Below, in pieces: positions 10,857 to 22,411 of a DNA stretch of 64,000 nt. Below the pieces are notes generated by a model that was not told the DNA's origin, searched no databases, and saw only the letters and a list, made by a program, of their open reading frames with translations. The translations under genes were made by a program, and so were the position numbers. The DNA is taken from positions 1 through 64,000 of the forward strand of contig JAFISE010000064.1 of assembly GCA_022560025.1 (NCBI GenBank), written 5' to 3'. Numbering within the stretch: the first letter of the stretch is position 1; each line of letters opens with the position of its first letter. This DNA comes from Stagonosporopsis chrysanthemi. Lineage: Eukaryota; Ascomycota; Dothideomycetes; Pleosporales; Didymellaceae.

Positions 10857-11447
10857 GGTGTTTGTAAGGATTTGAGGATTTGTGAGGGTATGTGAGAGTG
10901 GACGGCAGGCGCGATTATAACCAAATGTCGCGCCAGCGCGCCGTTTTCGCGCTATTGGTAACGTGATCACGCCCCTTCACTTTGCACGTGAGCCAATCTT
11001 TCACCGATGAAGGCCTAAGCTTCTAAGCACTCTACTGAATTGCAAAGTTGAGTGTCTCGCATGTTAAATAGCAAACCATTCGAAGCTTAAACGATGAGGA
11101 AACTTGATATGCGAACAGGCCTTAAGATCTGCCTAGCTATGTCACGGTGAAGGTCATTTGGTCTAGGCGCCGCTTGGCTGCTCGATCAATGTAAGCGTCC
11201 AGCATTGCATGTGTTGGACCGATTGGAATCGAGTGAATCCCTCCGTCAGCTCCTCTTGATCGACAACTCTCAGTTCGTAACCCCCATGTCTGGTGTTTGC
11301 CAAGACAGCTAGCTCAAGTCAGTCACTCTCCCCAGCCTTACAACATGTCATTCTCCCGACAAATAAATTTCTCAGCATAGATCCCCGATGCCGAGGTATA
11401 CACTAGCACGGTAAGCGATGTACTGTCTTGCAGGACTAACACAGTAT
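10857..11447. other. Noncoding stretch left of the 170-bp repeats
   Basis: Upstream region of the 86-aa gene, then sequence with stops in all frames. A short match to the repeat core (CTCCGTCAG at about 11240) may be a decayed extra unit. Confidence 0.45.
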
Positions 11448-11880
11448 GTAGTCCCCAGACTGTCTGCCATTTGGTGGAAATTGCCCTGGGCAGGTCTGAA
11501 GGGCTCCGTCAATTTGCGCAACTTGAGATGAGCAGCGCATATCTGTACTAGTTTCCTTGCTTTGCGCGCACAGCTTCGCGTGGCGACAAGATAATATCTG
11601 TGGTATGGAACTGAAATATCGTAGTCCTTAGACAGTCCATCACTTGGTAGACATTACCCTACACTGCTCTGAAGGTCTCCGTCAGAGCTGAGGGAGCTCA
11701 GGACTTGGAGCGGGCCTCCAGACTGACTTTTTCTTTGCATTGCATGCGTGCAGTTGTAAAAGGGTCGGTAGTATGGAAATGAAGAATCGTAGTCCTCAGA
11801 CGGACCATTATCTAATAGACACTCCCCTGGACTGATTTAAAGGGCTCCGCTAGACTCATCTCGTCGCTCCCCTTTGCTTC
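11448..11880. repeat. Noncoding tandem array, about three diverged 170-bp units
   Basis: Units start at 11448, 11621 and 11789 with the shared core GTAGTCC..AGAC, followed 45-55 nt later by a shared segment ending in GGGCTCCG or GGTCTCCG. Spacing is 173 and 168 bp. The second and third units also share a lead-in (GGTAGTATGGAA or TGGTATGGAA) before the core. The copies are clearly diverged yet collinear and there is no open frame across them. They may be an old duplicated noncoding transcript or a decayed repeat; function unknown. Confidence 0.65.
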
Positions 11881-11885
11881 TCAGC

Positions 11886-14089
11886 TCACTCCCCATTATG
11901 CTCTATCACGTCCGTAGGTGAGCTTGTCAACCCGCCCGATCGATCAAAACACATGGCAATGAACGGCGTCTCCGGCTTGTTCGGTCGCCCATGCCCCATC
12001 TCGAGGTGTGAAGTCGCAAGAACGAATCGAACAATGTATTGACATGCACTTGAAGAGCGATTCTTCAGACATAGCACCATAAATGAATAACCCAGTACGA
12101 TGTGGCAACAGAGGTAAAAGCTCTTAAGATAGGTGGAGTAGTCTCTCGTCGGCACCTGATTGTATACAGCTTTTGAAGGCATGGCGGATCGAGCTTGTGC
12201 AAGGAATACCTGGACAGCGGAGCGCACCTTTTCAGTGTCGCTTTCATCACGTAGAATGGTCCTGATATCACCGCCCCGTAAATCAAGATGTTCGTTAGAT
12301 GCCACGACGGAAAGGTCCCAGTTGAGGAATATGACTTCATAGCGGCGGTGGATGCCTAGGTCATCGAGTATGGGCCAAAACAATGGCGATATGTGCCCGT
12401 AGGGTGAGCTCCGTGCTTGTAGGTCGCCTTCCACAGCACAGCAAGCACCGATCCAAGGCTGATCAAAAGGCGGTCGCCGCGACCAATGTAGCCTGCTTAG
12501 GCGAGCGAGAACCTGTTTTGCTGCTGGCCTTTTCAGTCTATCTCTTTCAAGAAGAATGTGCCGGATGAAAGAAAGCAGCCAAGTGTAATCGTCTTCCGTG
12601 GCACTTTGTGCAAGTTGTGCGAACCAAGCCTTTGTGGCATCAACATTTTCGGCGTAGCTGTCGAATTTGGATCCATTCGAAAGCCAGAATTCTTTTGAGG
12701 TTGAGAGGGTGTAACCAAGTAGGCGAGAGACGATATCAGCGAGTACACAACCCAAGCTCCAGATGTCTGTCAAGCGGTTTCTCGATCCGTGATCGAATAC
12801 TTCAGGCGCAGAGTATCTCCTGGTAGAATGTGTCGGTGGTCCCGCCGTAGTGGTAACGCCGGTATCAGAAGAATCTAGACTAAGATTGCCATGTCAATGT
12901 TCGTTATTCGCGTCGTGGGAATAGAGGTGACCTTGCATACCAGAATCCGAAGTCTGTCAGTAGGATATTGGTGCCATGTATGAGGATATTGTTTGGCTTC
13001 AAGTCGTCATGCCTTGCAATGGTAAGTTTCTGACATACATCTCCGGTCGAATACTGACCTAATCTCGAGGCCATGCAAATATGAAAGCGCGGATGTGATG
13101 CAGCCGACTGCATGTCGCAGGATCTCAAGCTGAGCCTCATCAAGATCCATGTCCAGAAACATGGCGAGGTCCATGTCAGCGACCGGGGAAGACAAGATAG
13201 CCACAGAATCCATATCCGTACATGACGCTACCAGGTCGACACAGTGCTGGTAGCGCACGCGACGCATGCCCATCACCTCTCGCTTGAAATTCCGCATTAA
13301 TTCGGTGTGAGCATCATACCTCACTGGGCGTGCCATGGTCTTGCAAGCATACGCCTGCCCATTGCGTCGGCTTTCAACATGATGTACTTCACCAAAGCCT
13401 CCAGCACCGAGAAACTTGACTCTAGACAGGTCAAGTTGATCAATGTTGTCGAGAGTGAAGTGTCTTCCTTCTAAATCGGTTGGTATGCTCTGATCGAGAA
13501 CGTAGTTCTGACATGTCATAAACTTTCTCGTATCTTCGTCATTCAACAACCTGCGAACCAGCCGTTTATGAAGGGGCAACCACAGGTCACTTATACTAGC
13601 TTCCAACAGACTCGGTAGCAAGTGTATGCAGCCAGCGTTGTAAAGGATGTGGTAAAGCCTTGGACTCAAAGTCCAGGAGGAAGGTAGAACCAGGTCATGC
13701 ATTGGGTTAACAATCAGATCGAGACCATTCGCCGTGACTTGCTGATCCAGTGCGGTGAGCCGCTCTTCCAGGGCTGCGCGCGGTGCTAAGTGGTGCTCGA
13801 TCTGGAAGGCCAAAGAACCCGCCGTTCCTACTCGATTGCGGTCGGGATCAGAAATAGACTTGCTTTCATCTGGAGGCCTCGTTGACGTTGATGTGGGACT
13901 GTCGTGCTGGCCTCCAGACCAATTTTCCTGCCCAGTGTGCACAGCTTCGCGGGCGGCCGTGGCATTGTACTGGGTAGGAGGGACGAGACACGCAGCTTCA
14001 CGTGCGAGCGTGGTAAAGATCATGGGAGAATAGATGGAAGGGTCAGGTCCCGGGCCTTTCGTGACAGGAGTCCCCAGCGATGACTCCAT
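11886..14089 (-). CDS. Serine/threonine protein kinase, filamentous-fungal, 698 aa
   Basis: Three exons: 13059-14089, 12941-13012 and 11886-12879; introns of 46 and 61 nt fall inside the catalytic core and restore it exactly. Residues 1-220 are a non-kinase N-terminal region with a Ser/Thr/Pro-rich linker. The Gly-rich loop LGAGGFGEV is at about 227-235 and the catalytic Lys at 250 (AYACK). The catalytic loop reads RHDDLKPNN (344-352), with Asp in place of the usual Arg of HRD but the catalytic Asp retained. DFG is at 364-366, the APE motif reads SAPEV, and DIWSLGCVLADI follows. The C-terminal 200 residues lie outside the kinase fold and include a hydrophobic stretch (YLCCHIVLGYSFMVLCL) that could be a membrane segment. 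The substrate is unknown. It resembles the expanded accessory kinases of filamentous fungi rather than a conserved orthologue. Confidence 0.85.
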
Positions 14090-14603
14090 ACTTCCAAACA
14101 GGGTGTGAAAAGTCGTGCCGTCTGACGGTCTCTAGTGAGCGTAAGCTGCGCTCGTGATGCTGACCAGGGTGAAGCCCCAAAGATTTCGAGGTGATGTGGT
14201 AGGTTGCAAAGGCTGAGAAGACTGTCAAGCTGGTGGCATACCGTCACTCAGCCTCCTTGAGGGGTGCATGCATGACAGCGCTTCCTTGGCCAGTCAGACA
14301 TGGGGACAATACCGCCAGACTCCATTCATATTCACAAGCTGTGGCTGGGGCCATGAGTTTGCCGACAGTCACTATGTGTTAGCTGCATAATTGTGCTGAG
14401 TACCAATATATGCCGGTGTACAAAGATATGCTGAGAGTGTCCGCGGAGTAAGTCCAAGAACGTCGCTGAGTGTAGTCGCTCCACCTGTTGATTAGCGCGC
14501 TGCTTATCGATACCAGACATTCGCCGCCCCTCCGCGAACTTTTGTGACGCAAGGCGGTCGTAAATTCTGAAAACACCAAATTTCACATACAACACTCCAC
14601 ATT
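14090..14603. other. Divergent promoter region, kinase / TSR2
   Basis: Head-to-head spacing of about 510 nt between the minus-strand kinase gene and plus-strand TSR2. Minus-strand frames here are short, overlapping and without domains. No element identified. Confidence 0.5.
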
Positions 14604-15230
14604 ATGTCTGCGTCCACAGCAACAACGCCGGTTCCTGGTACGCCTATGTGCTCACACGCACGCAAAATCTCCTAACGTTTCGCAGCGGAACTGCAGGACA
14701 AATTCGACCTCGGAATTTGGCACTGCCTCTTCAACTGGCCGACTCTCACTGTCGCGGTGAAGAACCAATGGGGCGGCCCCGACTCTTCTGAGAAGCGCGA
14801 CTGGCTCGCGGGACAAATCAGCGAGCTCTTTGCCAACGAGCCGCTCACCGACTTGGAAGACGTCGAGGTTATGCTGCTGCAGGTCCTCGAGGACGAATAC
14901 GGGTGCCGCGTCGAGGACGAAACCGAGATCGAGGTCGCGCGCAACATCATGGTCATACGGAAGGAGATTGGCGAGGGGAGCACAGCGACAGTCGACGCAC
15001 TGCACAAGAAGTGGGAGAGCAGGCAAGGCAAGGAGATCGCGACGGGCGATGTCAATGTACGGGAAAGCAACCAGGAGGCAGACTGGGACAGTGTGGACGA
15101 GGAGAGTGACGAGGACGTTGATATGGACGATGCGCCGGCGTTGGTGCCTGCGAGGCCGAGGGAGCCGAAGCCTGAGCCTGAGATCGACGAGGATGGGTTC
15201 GAGAAGGTGGTCAGCAAGAAGAAGAGGTGA
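14604..15230 (+). CDS. TSR2: Pre-rRNA-processing protein Tsr2
   Basis: Exons 14604-14637 and 14686-15230 with a 48-nt intron (donor GTACGC, branch CCTAAC, acceptor CGCAG) give 192 residues. The TSR2 domain is clear: LGIWHCLFNWPTLTVAVKN followed by WGG and KRDWLAGQI near residues 20-55. A helical block follows, then a long acidic tail (DEESDEDVDMDD) and a C-terminal EDGFEKVVSKKKR. In yeast Tsr2 is a chaperone that binds eS26 and delivers it to pre-40S particles; the acidic tail is typical of ribosomal-protein chaperones. Confidence in the family is high. Confidence 0.93.
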
Positions 15231-15612
15231 AGGGATCATGAGGGTGACAGTGCAATTGAAATGGGGGCAAGGGCTCGAGACGTGCATCCAAAATGCATGG
15301 GACATGGTGACAGGTGTATTCACTGCCAGCAGCAAGAGTTGCGCTGTGTCAGCAACAGCAAGGCACGCGAGTCTGCATGTACTGCGCGCTGCTAGAAGCC
15401 GAGTCACGTCCAAGACGGAGGACAAAAGTATCATTTCTGAAGTAATGAAAGTCAGGTCGCCTTCATCTGAACATTCTGTGTAACATGTGAATCACCGCGC
15501 TAACACGCTGGTTGCGGAGCACATGCAGGGTCTCCGCGGTCAATGCGGGACCTCACCAGCCAGTGCTAGCCGTCGCACCACCCCTCACACTGCTTGACAC
15601 ACCTCACCCAGC
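15231..15612. other. Intergenic region, TSR2 to BSD gene
   Basis: 3' flank of TSR2 and promoter of the next plus-strand gene, about 380 nt. No element recognised. Confidence 0.5.
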
Positions 15613-17020
15613 ATGGACTCTGCGTACGACCACATACAGGAGGAGAGCTATCCCGAAGACCAGTCCAAGAAACAGACTGGCGAGAGCAGCGCCAACGCGC
15701 AGCCCAGCAACTTCAACTCGGAGGTCCAGGAAGCCTATAAGGCCATATCGGCCAGCCCGTGGGCTGCACGGCTGGGAGGCTTCTGGCAGACGGCAAAGAA
15801 GCAGGTGATTCTCCCTTACTCCAGACATTGTCACATCACCTCTAACACCACGTCCAGGGCGAGCAATACTACGACACAGCAACAACAAGCAAACAATACA
15901 AAGAAGCCACCGCCGGTGTCTCAACCCTCATCAGCCATGCACGCAACCTCTCTGTGCAGGCTGGCGATGCAACCGCTTCCGCAGCAAGAGACACCACCGC
16001 CGACAAAGACACAGAAAAAGAAGACATGACACCACACCCCGACCGCCCCGAATCGCTCACCGCCGACATTGTCAAGGAAGCACAGGGCATCGTGTCGCTC
16101 TTCCGGTCCAACGCGACCAAGCGCCTCAAAGAACTGCAGAAAGCGGAGGACGCCGCCGACGAAGCCCTCCTCAAGTTCGGCTCCAACCTCCGCAACTTCC
16201 TCAGCGACGCCGTTAGTATCGCACCACCCGCGTCTGGCTCCCAGGCCGAGAAAGACGGTGCCGTGCTCTTCGAGTCTAAGGACAGCAGCGGCAAGAAGGT
16301 CGTCCACGCCACCCGTTTCGACGCCCAGCTACACGTTATCCACTCGGCGCTGGACTCGTTCCTCAAGGACCCGTCGAGTCCGCAGTGGGAGGAATGGAAG
16401 GAGACGTTCGACGCGGAGAAGAAGACGGATGCCATAGCCAAGGACCTCGAGAAGCACGACGAGCTGCGAAACGCCATGGAGAAGCTTGTTCCCGAGAAAG
16501 TCGAATATTCCGCCTTCTGGTGCAGATACTACTTCCTCCGCCATGTAATCGAGAGCGAGGAGCAGCGCAGACGCGAGATGCTGAAGGGTGCGTCTCCTCA
16601 CCCTCAATCTCACACACACCGTACTGACCATGAACAGCCTCCACCCCCGCCGCCGCCGACGAAGAAGTAGGCTGGTCCTCCGGGTCCGACGACGACGACA
16701 ATGACGACGACGACACCACCCCCGCGAAACCCGCCGCCAACAAAACCTCCCCTGCCCCAACTCCTGCATCTCCCTCCACCCCCGACCTCGCCAAATCCCA
16801 AACCACAATCAAGCCCGACACAGATACAGACACCGACACGCTCAAGCCCGCACAACCGCGCCGCTCCAACGACGAGAAGAGCGTGGCAGACAGCGACGCC
16901 TCGTACGATGTCGTCAGCGGCGCAACGAGCCGTGCGCCCAGTCGCGCGCCGGGGAGTCCGAAGGGGAAGGCTGCTGAGGCGAAGAAGGCCGAGGAGAGTG
17001 ATGATGATGACTGGGAGTGA
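15613..17020 (+). CDS. BSD-domain protein (Dos2-like)
   Basis: Exons 15613-15804, 15858-16587 and 16638-17020 give 434 residues; introns of 53 and 50 nt are GT-AG and phase-consistent. The N-terminal 120 residues are helical and hydrophilic. The BSD region at about 260-320 shows the expected spaced aromatics, ending YSAFWCRYYFLRHVIESEEQRR. The C-terminal third is low-complexity (Asp/Ser/Thr/Pro/Lys) and ends in the acidic SDDDDWE. Architecture and length match fungal Dos2-type BSD proteins. Dos2 in budding yeast is poorly characterised, so the cellular role is left open. The gene is convergent with YRB30, with about 300 nt between stops. Confidence 0.85.
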
Positions 17021-17321
17021 GGCCTGGCAGGTCACCAGTGGGAGGAGTTTGGCGTTTGGGACTGGGCGGATTGGGGTAGGATACGAGACGGTGGGTTTCA
17101 ATTTCAGGATCACGGTCATGACATGGCTTGTGGATGTGTGGTTGTGTTGTGTTGTCAACTTGACGTGCTCTGCCGTGCTGTGCTATGCTATGCTACGCTA
17201 ATGTTCAGTCCAATACAAAGTGCCACCCAAATGCCCTGCATAATGTAAAGTCCATCCTCGTTCTCCCCTCCATTGCCTTGCCTCACCCCACTGACCTTCC
17301 TCAACTCACCACCCTGCCTCC
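17021..17321. terminator. Convergent 3' flanks, BSD gene / YRB30
   Basis: Both flanking genes end here. T/G-rich then pyrimidine-rich sequence compatible with 3' UTRs and polyadenylation signals of both; no coding content. Confidence 0.4.
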
Positions 17322-19573
17322 TCAGCTACCAGGCGGCGGCGGCGGCGTCTCCGGCGTGGGAAATCTCTCCCTGCCCTTCCTCCCCCTCCCCTCCCTCCCC
17401 ACCTGCGCCAGCTGCACCTTCGTCTGCGTCGTCGCCCTCCTCAGCAACGGACTGGGGCTGCTGGCCTCCCTGCCCGGCCGCCCCAGCGACGAGATATCGA
17501 CGTCACTGCGGCTCCTACCGGACTCGCTCAACCGCGGCGTCCTAGAAGCCGAGAACGGCGTGCTGGCCCCTGACCGCCTGCCCGTGGGAAAGCCGACGTA
17601 ATCGAAACCGCTCCCGTCGTCGTCGTTGTACTCGCTCTGCTGGTACTCGCCGCCCTCACGCCCCTCGTGCGCCCGCCTCGCCTGGTACGCCTCGCCCCGC
17701 CGCTTGATCGGACTCTCGTCATACGGATCGAAGCCGACTCTCTGCCTCGCCTCGCGCCTCACCCGCCGCCGCACCTCCGCATCCCCCCCAGACCCGACGG
17801 TGCTGCTCTCGCTCAGGAAGAAGGTCAGGAACTCGTCGGGGATGGAAAGGTGTGAGGCTTGCTGGAATTGCTGCAGGGCGGTGAGGCGGATGAGCATCTC
17901 GAGCATGGAGAGGGAGGTTTTTATGGGGGGGAGGGCAGTGGGTGGTGTGGTGTGATGGGTGGTTGTGGAGGGGGTGGGGATGAGGTGGGTGGTTTGTTGG
18001 GGTGGAGGGGTGGAGGGGGAGAGATGCAGGTTGGAGAGGCTGGAGACTAGGCCGGGGGAGGGGGGATTCGAGAGCTCCACGGCGCTGGAGGTTGGGGCTG
18101 TGTCGTCGGTGTCGTCCAAGTCGGACTCGGAGTCTGGGTCTTCCTGATAGACTTCAAACGCCATCCATTCCAGGTCGAGTGTGGGTGGTAGACGCCATGG
18201 GTAGGTGGGAGGTTCTTCTTGCTCTGCGGCTTCAGCTGCAAGATCGGCGGTCGACTCACGGCGGAACTGGGCGTCTAAATCTGACTGGTCTTCGTCGTCT
18301 GCGCCTACTGTGTGAGAGTCGTCAGATTCATACCCACAGTTTGCAGGCTCGTGTTCCATCATTCGGCGTGGAGGCGGCGCGTTGACGTCGCGCTTCAGCA
18401 ACAGTATTGGGTTGTTCGCTTCGCCGTCGCCACCGATGTTGAGGATTTTCCCTGTGTCTGCGTAGAAAATTTTCGACATTTCGTGGATGGGTATAACTTC
18501 TCGGACACCAGCCTGTTGAACACCATCGTAATGCCCGGGCTGGGGTTCATCGTCTTCGAAGGTGTGCAAGCGGCCGTCATCTAAATCCTCTACTATCAGA
18601 AGCTGGTACGCATACTCTTGTAACGCACTTTCTGACGGGATGTGGCGGTGGTGGCCTTCCTCGGCCTTGCTGCTTCGCGCACCAAAGGGGACAGGGTAAT
18701 CGTAGACGTTTTCCAGCGGCACCCTCAGCAGCGTCACACGAGCTTTGTGCATGACCTCCTTCCATGTCGTGTCGCGCTGGCGAAGCAGCTCTTCGTGTGT
18801 AGGTACAGCATAGCCAGAAAACAGCATGTACATCGACAGTGTGAATGTCGGCCCGATTTGCTGAGCCCTGGGTTTTGACATACAGTAGTGCGAGTCTCCA
18901 GCAGTCAGGAAGGTGCTGGCCTGCAGCAGCCTTGAGGGAGAGACAGTCGGGGGCAGATTGGTCGACAAGCTTACGCCTGAAGTTGTGATAGCAAGGTTGA
19001 TCAGCGGCACTGCGTCTTCGATACGATGGAGCAGTTGTTTCATGTCTGCAATGATCATCTTCAGCTCGATGTCATTCTGCGCTCGCGACTTTGCTCTCGA
19101 GCTGCCCCTCTTTGAAAGCTGCTCCTCAACGACAGCCTTTTCCACACGGCTGCCGAGCGACTGGATGTCCCAGCGGAGAGACTTGGTTAGTGTTACTGCT
19201 GATTCGAGTGTCGTGTTCCCTCGCGCTGAGATGAGCTCGATCATGTCTATTGCGGGCGAAATGATCTCTCTTACGTCAGTACAGTGTTTGCTTGGAACAA
19301 AGAAGACTCACCTGGATCTTTGAATCGAGGCGCATCTGTAACGCGGCGAGCTCTTGCTTCTCTTGACCATCGACCGTTTTCATTAGTCGGCCGCATTGTT
19401 TGATCGCGTATGTGCTTGTGATGGCTATGCCACTGCGGATAGCATAGCTCATAGCCTGCTGGGTGACCTGAGAGGACGTCAGACATATTCATTGAATCGC
19501 GGATGCCGGCCTTGTCACTCTCGTGACTGTGCTCGGAGTCAGAAAGACTCACCTTTGCTAGTAGCACCTCCAT
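17322..19573 (-). CDS. YRB30: RanGTP-binding protein, Yrb30 family
   Basis: Three exons: 19553-19573 (21 nt), 19312-19467 and 17322-19265, giving 706 residues. The 7-codon first exon MEVLLAK is joined in phase 0 to VTQQAMSYAIRSGIAITSTYAIKQCGR and then to a long third exon. For intron 2 the acceptor ending GAGAG is the one that keeps frame (IQ then IISPAID). The N-terminal 330 residues match the fungal Yrb30 pattern, including the helical start and the LVHKARVTLL/YDYPVP-like region. Residues about 330-706 are low-complexity: acidic, Pro/Thr-rich and Arg-rich segments with a predicted-disordered tail. Yeast Yrb30 binds RanGTP and blocks GTPase activation; that role is transferred by similarity. 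The long tail makes this protein longer than the yeast one. Confidence 0.82.
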
Positions 19574-20002
19574 ATTGGGCTTTCTATGTTGGGTATCACG
19601 CGCTCAGAAGGAAAGAATAACCGACTTCATGGCACGAAGAAGGATGCGGTCGAAAAAAACAGCAGATAACAAACCAGATCGCAAAAAGAAGCGTAAGTGA
19701 CGTTGCAGCATGAGTCTCGTTGACTGTTTGCTGTTGCTAGGGGCCCTGGCCAATGAACGTCAGGCAGCGATCTTGGGTGGATTTTGGGTGAATGCCCCGC
19801 CACAGTCGAATGCGAATGGGCAGCAGCGGCCCGCGTCGCACTTTTCTACTTTTCCGCTGCCAACGACGCCCCAGCAGTCCCGCATATAAGGACCCCAGCC
19901 ATTCGTTAGGGCCCGCAACCACCGTCCGAACGTCTCTCGAATTTCGAATATCCCAAAAACTCCCGACTCGCCTCACGACCGCACCGCGACCCCGCACGCA
20001 CC
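19574..20002. promoter_or_regulatory. Divergent promoter YRB30 / SUP35
   Basis: About 430 nt between two start codons pointing away from each other. C/A-rich, pyrimidine-rich stretch immediately before the SUP35 ATG, as is usual for highly expressed fungal genes. No individual binding site is claimed. Confidence 0.5.
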
Positions 20003-22196
20003 ATGGCTGAGAACTGGGAAGAGGAGGAGGAGAGGCTCGCACAGCAGACGGGCGGCATCAATCTCAACAACCAGCAGCAGCCCCAGGCTTTTGTCCCTGG
20101 CGCGACGTCCTTCACGCCTGGCGCAAACTCGTTCGTTCCCGGCCAGGCGTACGGCCAGTACCAGCAAGGCTACGGGCAATACCAGCAGTATGGCGGATAC
20201 AACCAGCAATACGGCGGCCAGTACGGCGGCTACCAACAGCAGCAGCAGGGCGGCTACCCCAACTACGGCCAAGGGCAGCAGCAGCAGGGAGGCTATCCCA
20301 ACTACGGACAGCAGGGCGGATACGGACAGCAGCAGCAGTATGGAGGATACCAGCAGAACTACCAGCAACCGCAGCAGGCACCTGTGAAGATTGCCAAGCG
20401 TGGCGAGGCCGACCAGGCTGCTGAGCCAAAGGAGGCCGCCCCCAAGGCCAAGGTTCTTTCCATCGGTGGCGATGCGCCTAAGCCGAAAACCCTCACCATC
20501 GGCGCGGACGCCGTTGCGCCCAAGTCTGAGAAGGTCGGCAGCACCAAGGTCCTTTCTCTCGGAGGCGCACCTGCTGCAGAAAAATCCATCAAGGAAACCC
20601 AAGACAAGAGCGCGCCAGCCGCCGGAGCCAAGGTTGCTGCTAAGCAGGCAATCGAGAAGACCGGCGAGCCTACCAAATCCACACCTGCAAGTGGCCGCAC
20701 ATCACCAACACCTGCATCTGGACGCAACAGCCCTACCCCCACCGCCAAGGACAAGGTCATTCAGAAGGCCGCTGATGTTGAGAAGGAGCTGGAAGAGGTT
20801 GTTGACGAGGCCACACTTGCTGAGATCTACGGCAAGGAGCACGTCAACATCATCTTCTTGGGCCACGTTGATGCTGGAAAGTCCACTCTCGGAGGCAGTA
20901 TCCTCATTTCCACAGGCATGGTCGATGAGCGAACACTCGACAAGTACAAGCGCGAAGCCAAGGACGCCGGTCGCGAGACATGGTACATCTCGTGGGCGCT
21001 CGACTTGAACAAGGAGGAACGCCAGCAGGGTAAGACCATCGAAGTCGGTCGTGGGTTTTTCGAGACTGAGAAGCGCCGGTACTCGATCCTCGACGCCCCT
21101 GGTCACAAGACCTACGTCCCCAACATGATCGGTGGAGCTTCGCAAGCAGATGTCGGTCTGCTTGTCATCTCGGCGCGTAAGGGAGAGTACGAGACTGGTT
21201 TCGAGAAGGGCGGTCAGACACGAGAGCACGCCATGCTGGCCAAGACACAGGGTGTTAACAAGCTGATTGTCGTGGTCAACAAGATGGATGACCCTACCGT
21301 CGAGTGGTCCGAGGATCGCTTCAAGGAGTGCACCAGCAAGGTCGTTATGTTCCTGAAGGGACTCGGATACAACCCCAAGACTGACATCTTCATGATGCCC
21401 GTCAGTGCGCAGACCTTCACCGGTATCAAGGACCGCGTTCCCAAGGAGAAGGCTCCATGGTACGACGGCCCATCTCTCCTCGAGTACCTCGACGACATGC
21501 AGGCACTGGAGCGCAAGATCAACGCTCCCTTCATGATGCCCATCGCCGCCAAGTACAAGGACATGGGCACCATGATCGAAGGCAAGATCGAATCCGGCAT
21601 CATCAAGAAGGAGCAGAAATACCTCATGATGCCCAACAAGGACCTCATCCACATCTCCGCCCTGTACGGCGAGCAGGAAGACGAAATCCCCGGCGCCACC
21701 TGCGGCGACCAAGTACGCATCCGCGTGCGCGGCGTAGAAGAGGAAGACATCCTGCCCGGCTACGTGTTGTGCTCCCCCAAGCGCCCCGTCAACTGCGTCT
21801 CCACCTTCGAAGCCCAGATCGTCCTCCTCGACATCAAGTCCATCTTCACCGCCGGCTTCAACTGCGTACTACACGTCCACGCCGCACAGGAGGAAGTCAC
21901 CATCTCGGCGCTCCTGCACAAGCTCGAGAAGGGCACCGGCCGCAAGTCCAAGAAGGCCCCCGGTTTCGCCACAAAGGGCATGAGCATCATCGCGAGACTG
22001 GAGGTCACAGGCACAGCGGGCTCGATCTGTGTTGAGCGCTTCGAGGATTACCCCCAGCTGGGCCGTTTCACACTGAGGTACGTTGTCGCGATTTTGGTTA
22101 TGGGGAGCACGCAGCGACTGACATTTCACCCACAGAGACCAGGGCCAGACCATTGCGATTGGAAAGATCACCAAGCTCATCGCTGCCGATGCTTGA
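20003..22196 (+). CDS. SUP35: Translation termination factor eRF3 (Sup35)
   Basis: Exon 20003-22077 and a short last exon 22136-22196 (58-nt intron) give 711 residues ending GKITKLIAADA. Residues 1-125 form a prion-like N domain made of Gln, Gly, Tyr and Asn, with repeats of the type QQGGYPNYG and YGGYQQ. Residues about 126-280 are the charged, Lys/Ala/Pro-rich middle region. The GTPase domain starts near 283: G1 GHVDAGKST (287-295), G3 DAPGHKTYVP, G4 VVNKMD and G5 SAQ. Domains 2 and 3 follow with no gaps. eRF3 binds eRF1 and drives peptide release at stop codons. Reading through the intron would end the frame in the poly-C tract, so the spliced form is clearly correct. The gene lies immediately upstream of an assembly gap. 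Confidence 0.97.
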
Positions 22197-22312
22197 TTTC
22201 GCGGCCGGGCAATGTAGACACATATGCGCGCCATATCTTCCGCCTTAGACTAAAAGTAAAAGCGAATCGCATGTTGCCTTTTCATCCCCATGTCCATTTC
22301 TATTTCCATCTC

Positions 22313-22313
<1 letters not shown>

Positions 22314-22380
<67 letters not shown>

Positions 22381-22389
22381 CCCCCCCCC
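22314..22389. repeat. Poly-C tract before gap
   Basis: Nearly pure C run of about 75 nt in the 3' flank of SUP35, followed by a 10-N gap. Probably an artefact. Confidence 0.9.
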
Positions 22390-22401
22390 TTCCTCCCCAT
22401 T

Positions 22402-22411
22402 NNNNNNNNNN
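22402..22411. other. Assembly gap (10 N)
   Basis: Ten Ns between C-rich flanks; the true distance is unknown. A second poly-C run lies at 22513-22539. Confidence 0.98.

Noticed and set aside
20702..21712. 336-residue frame on the minus strand within SUP35
   Set aside because: Shadow of the highly biased SUP35 codons; the plus strand encodes an intact eRF3.
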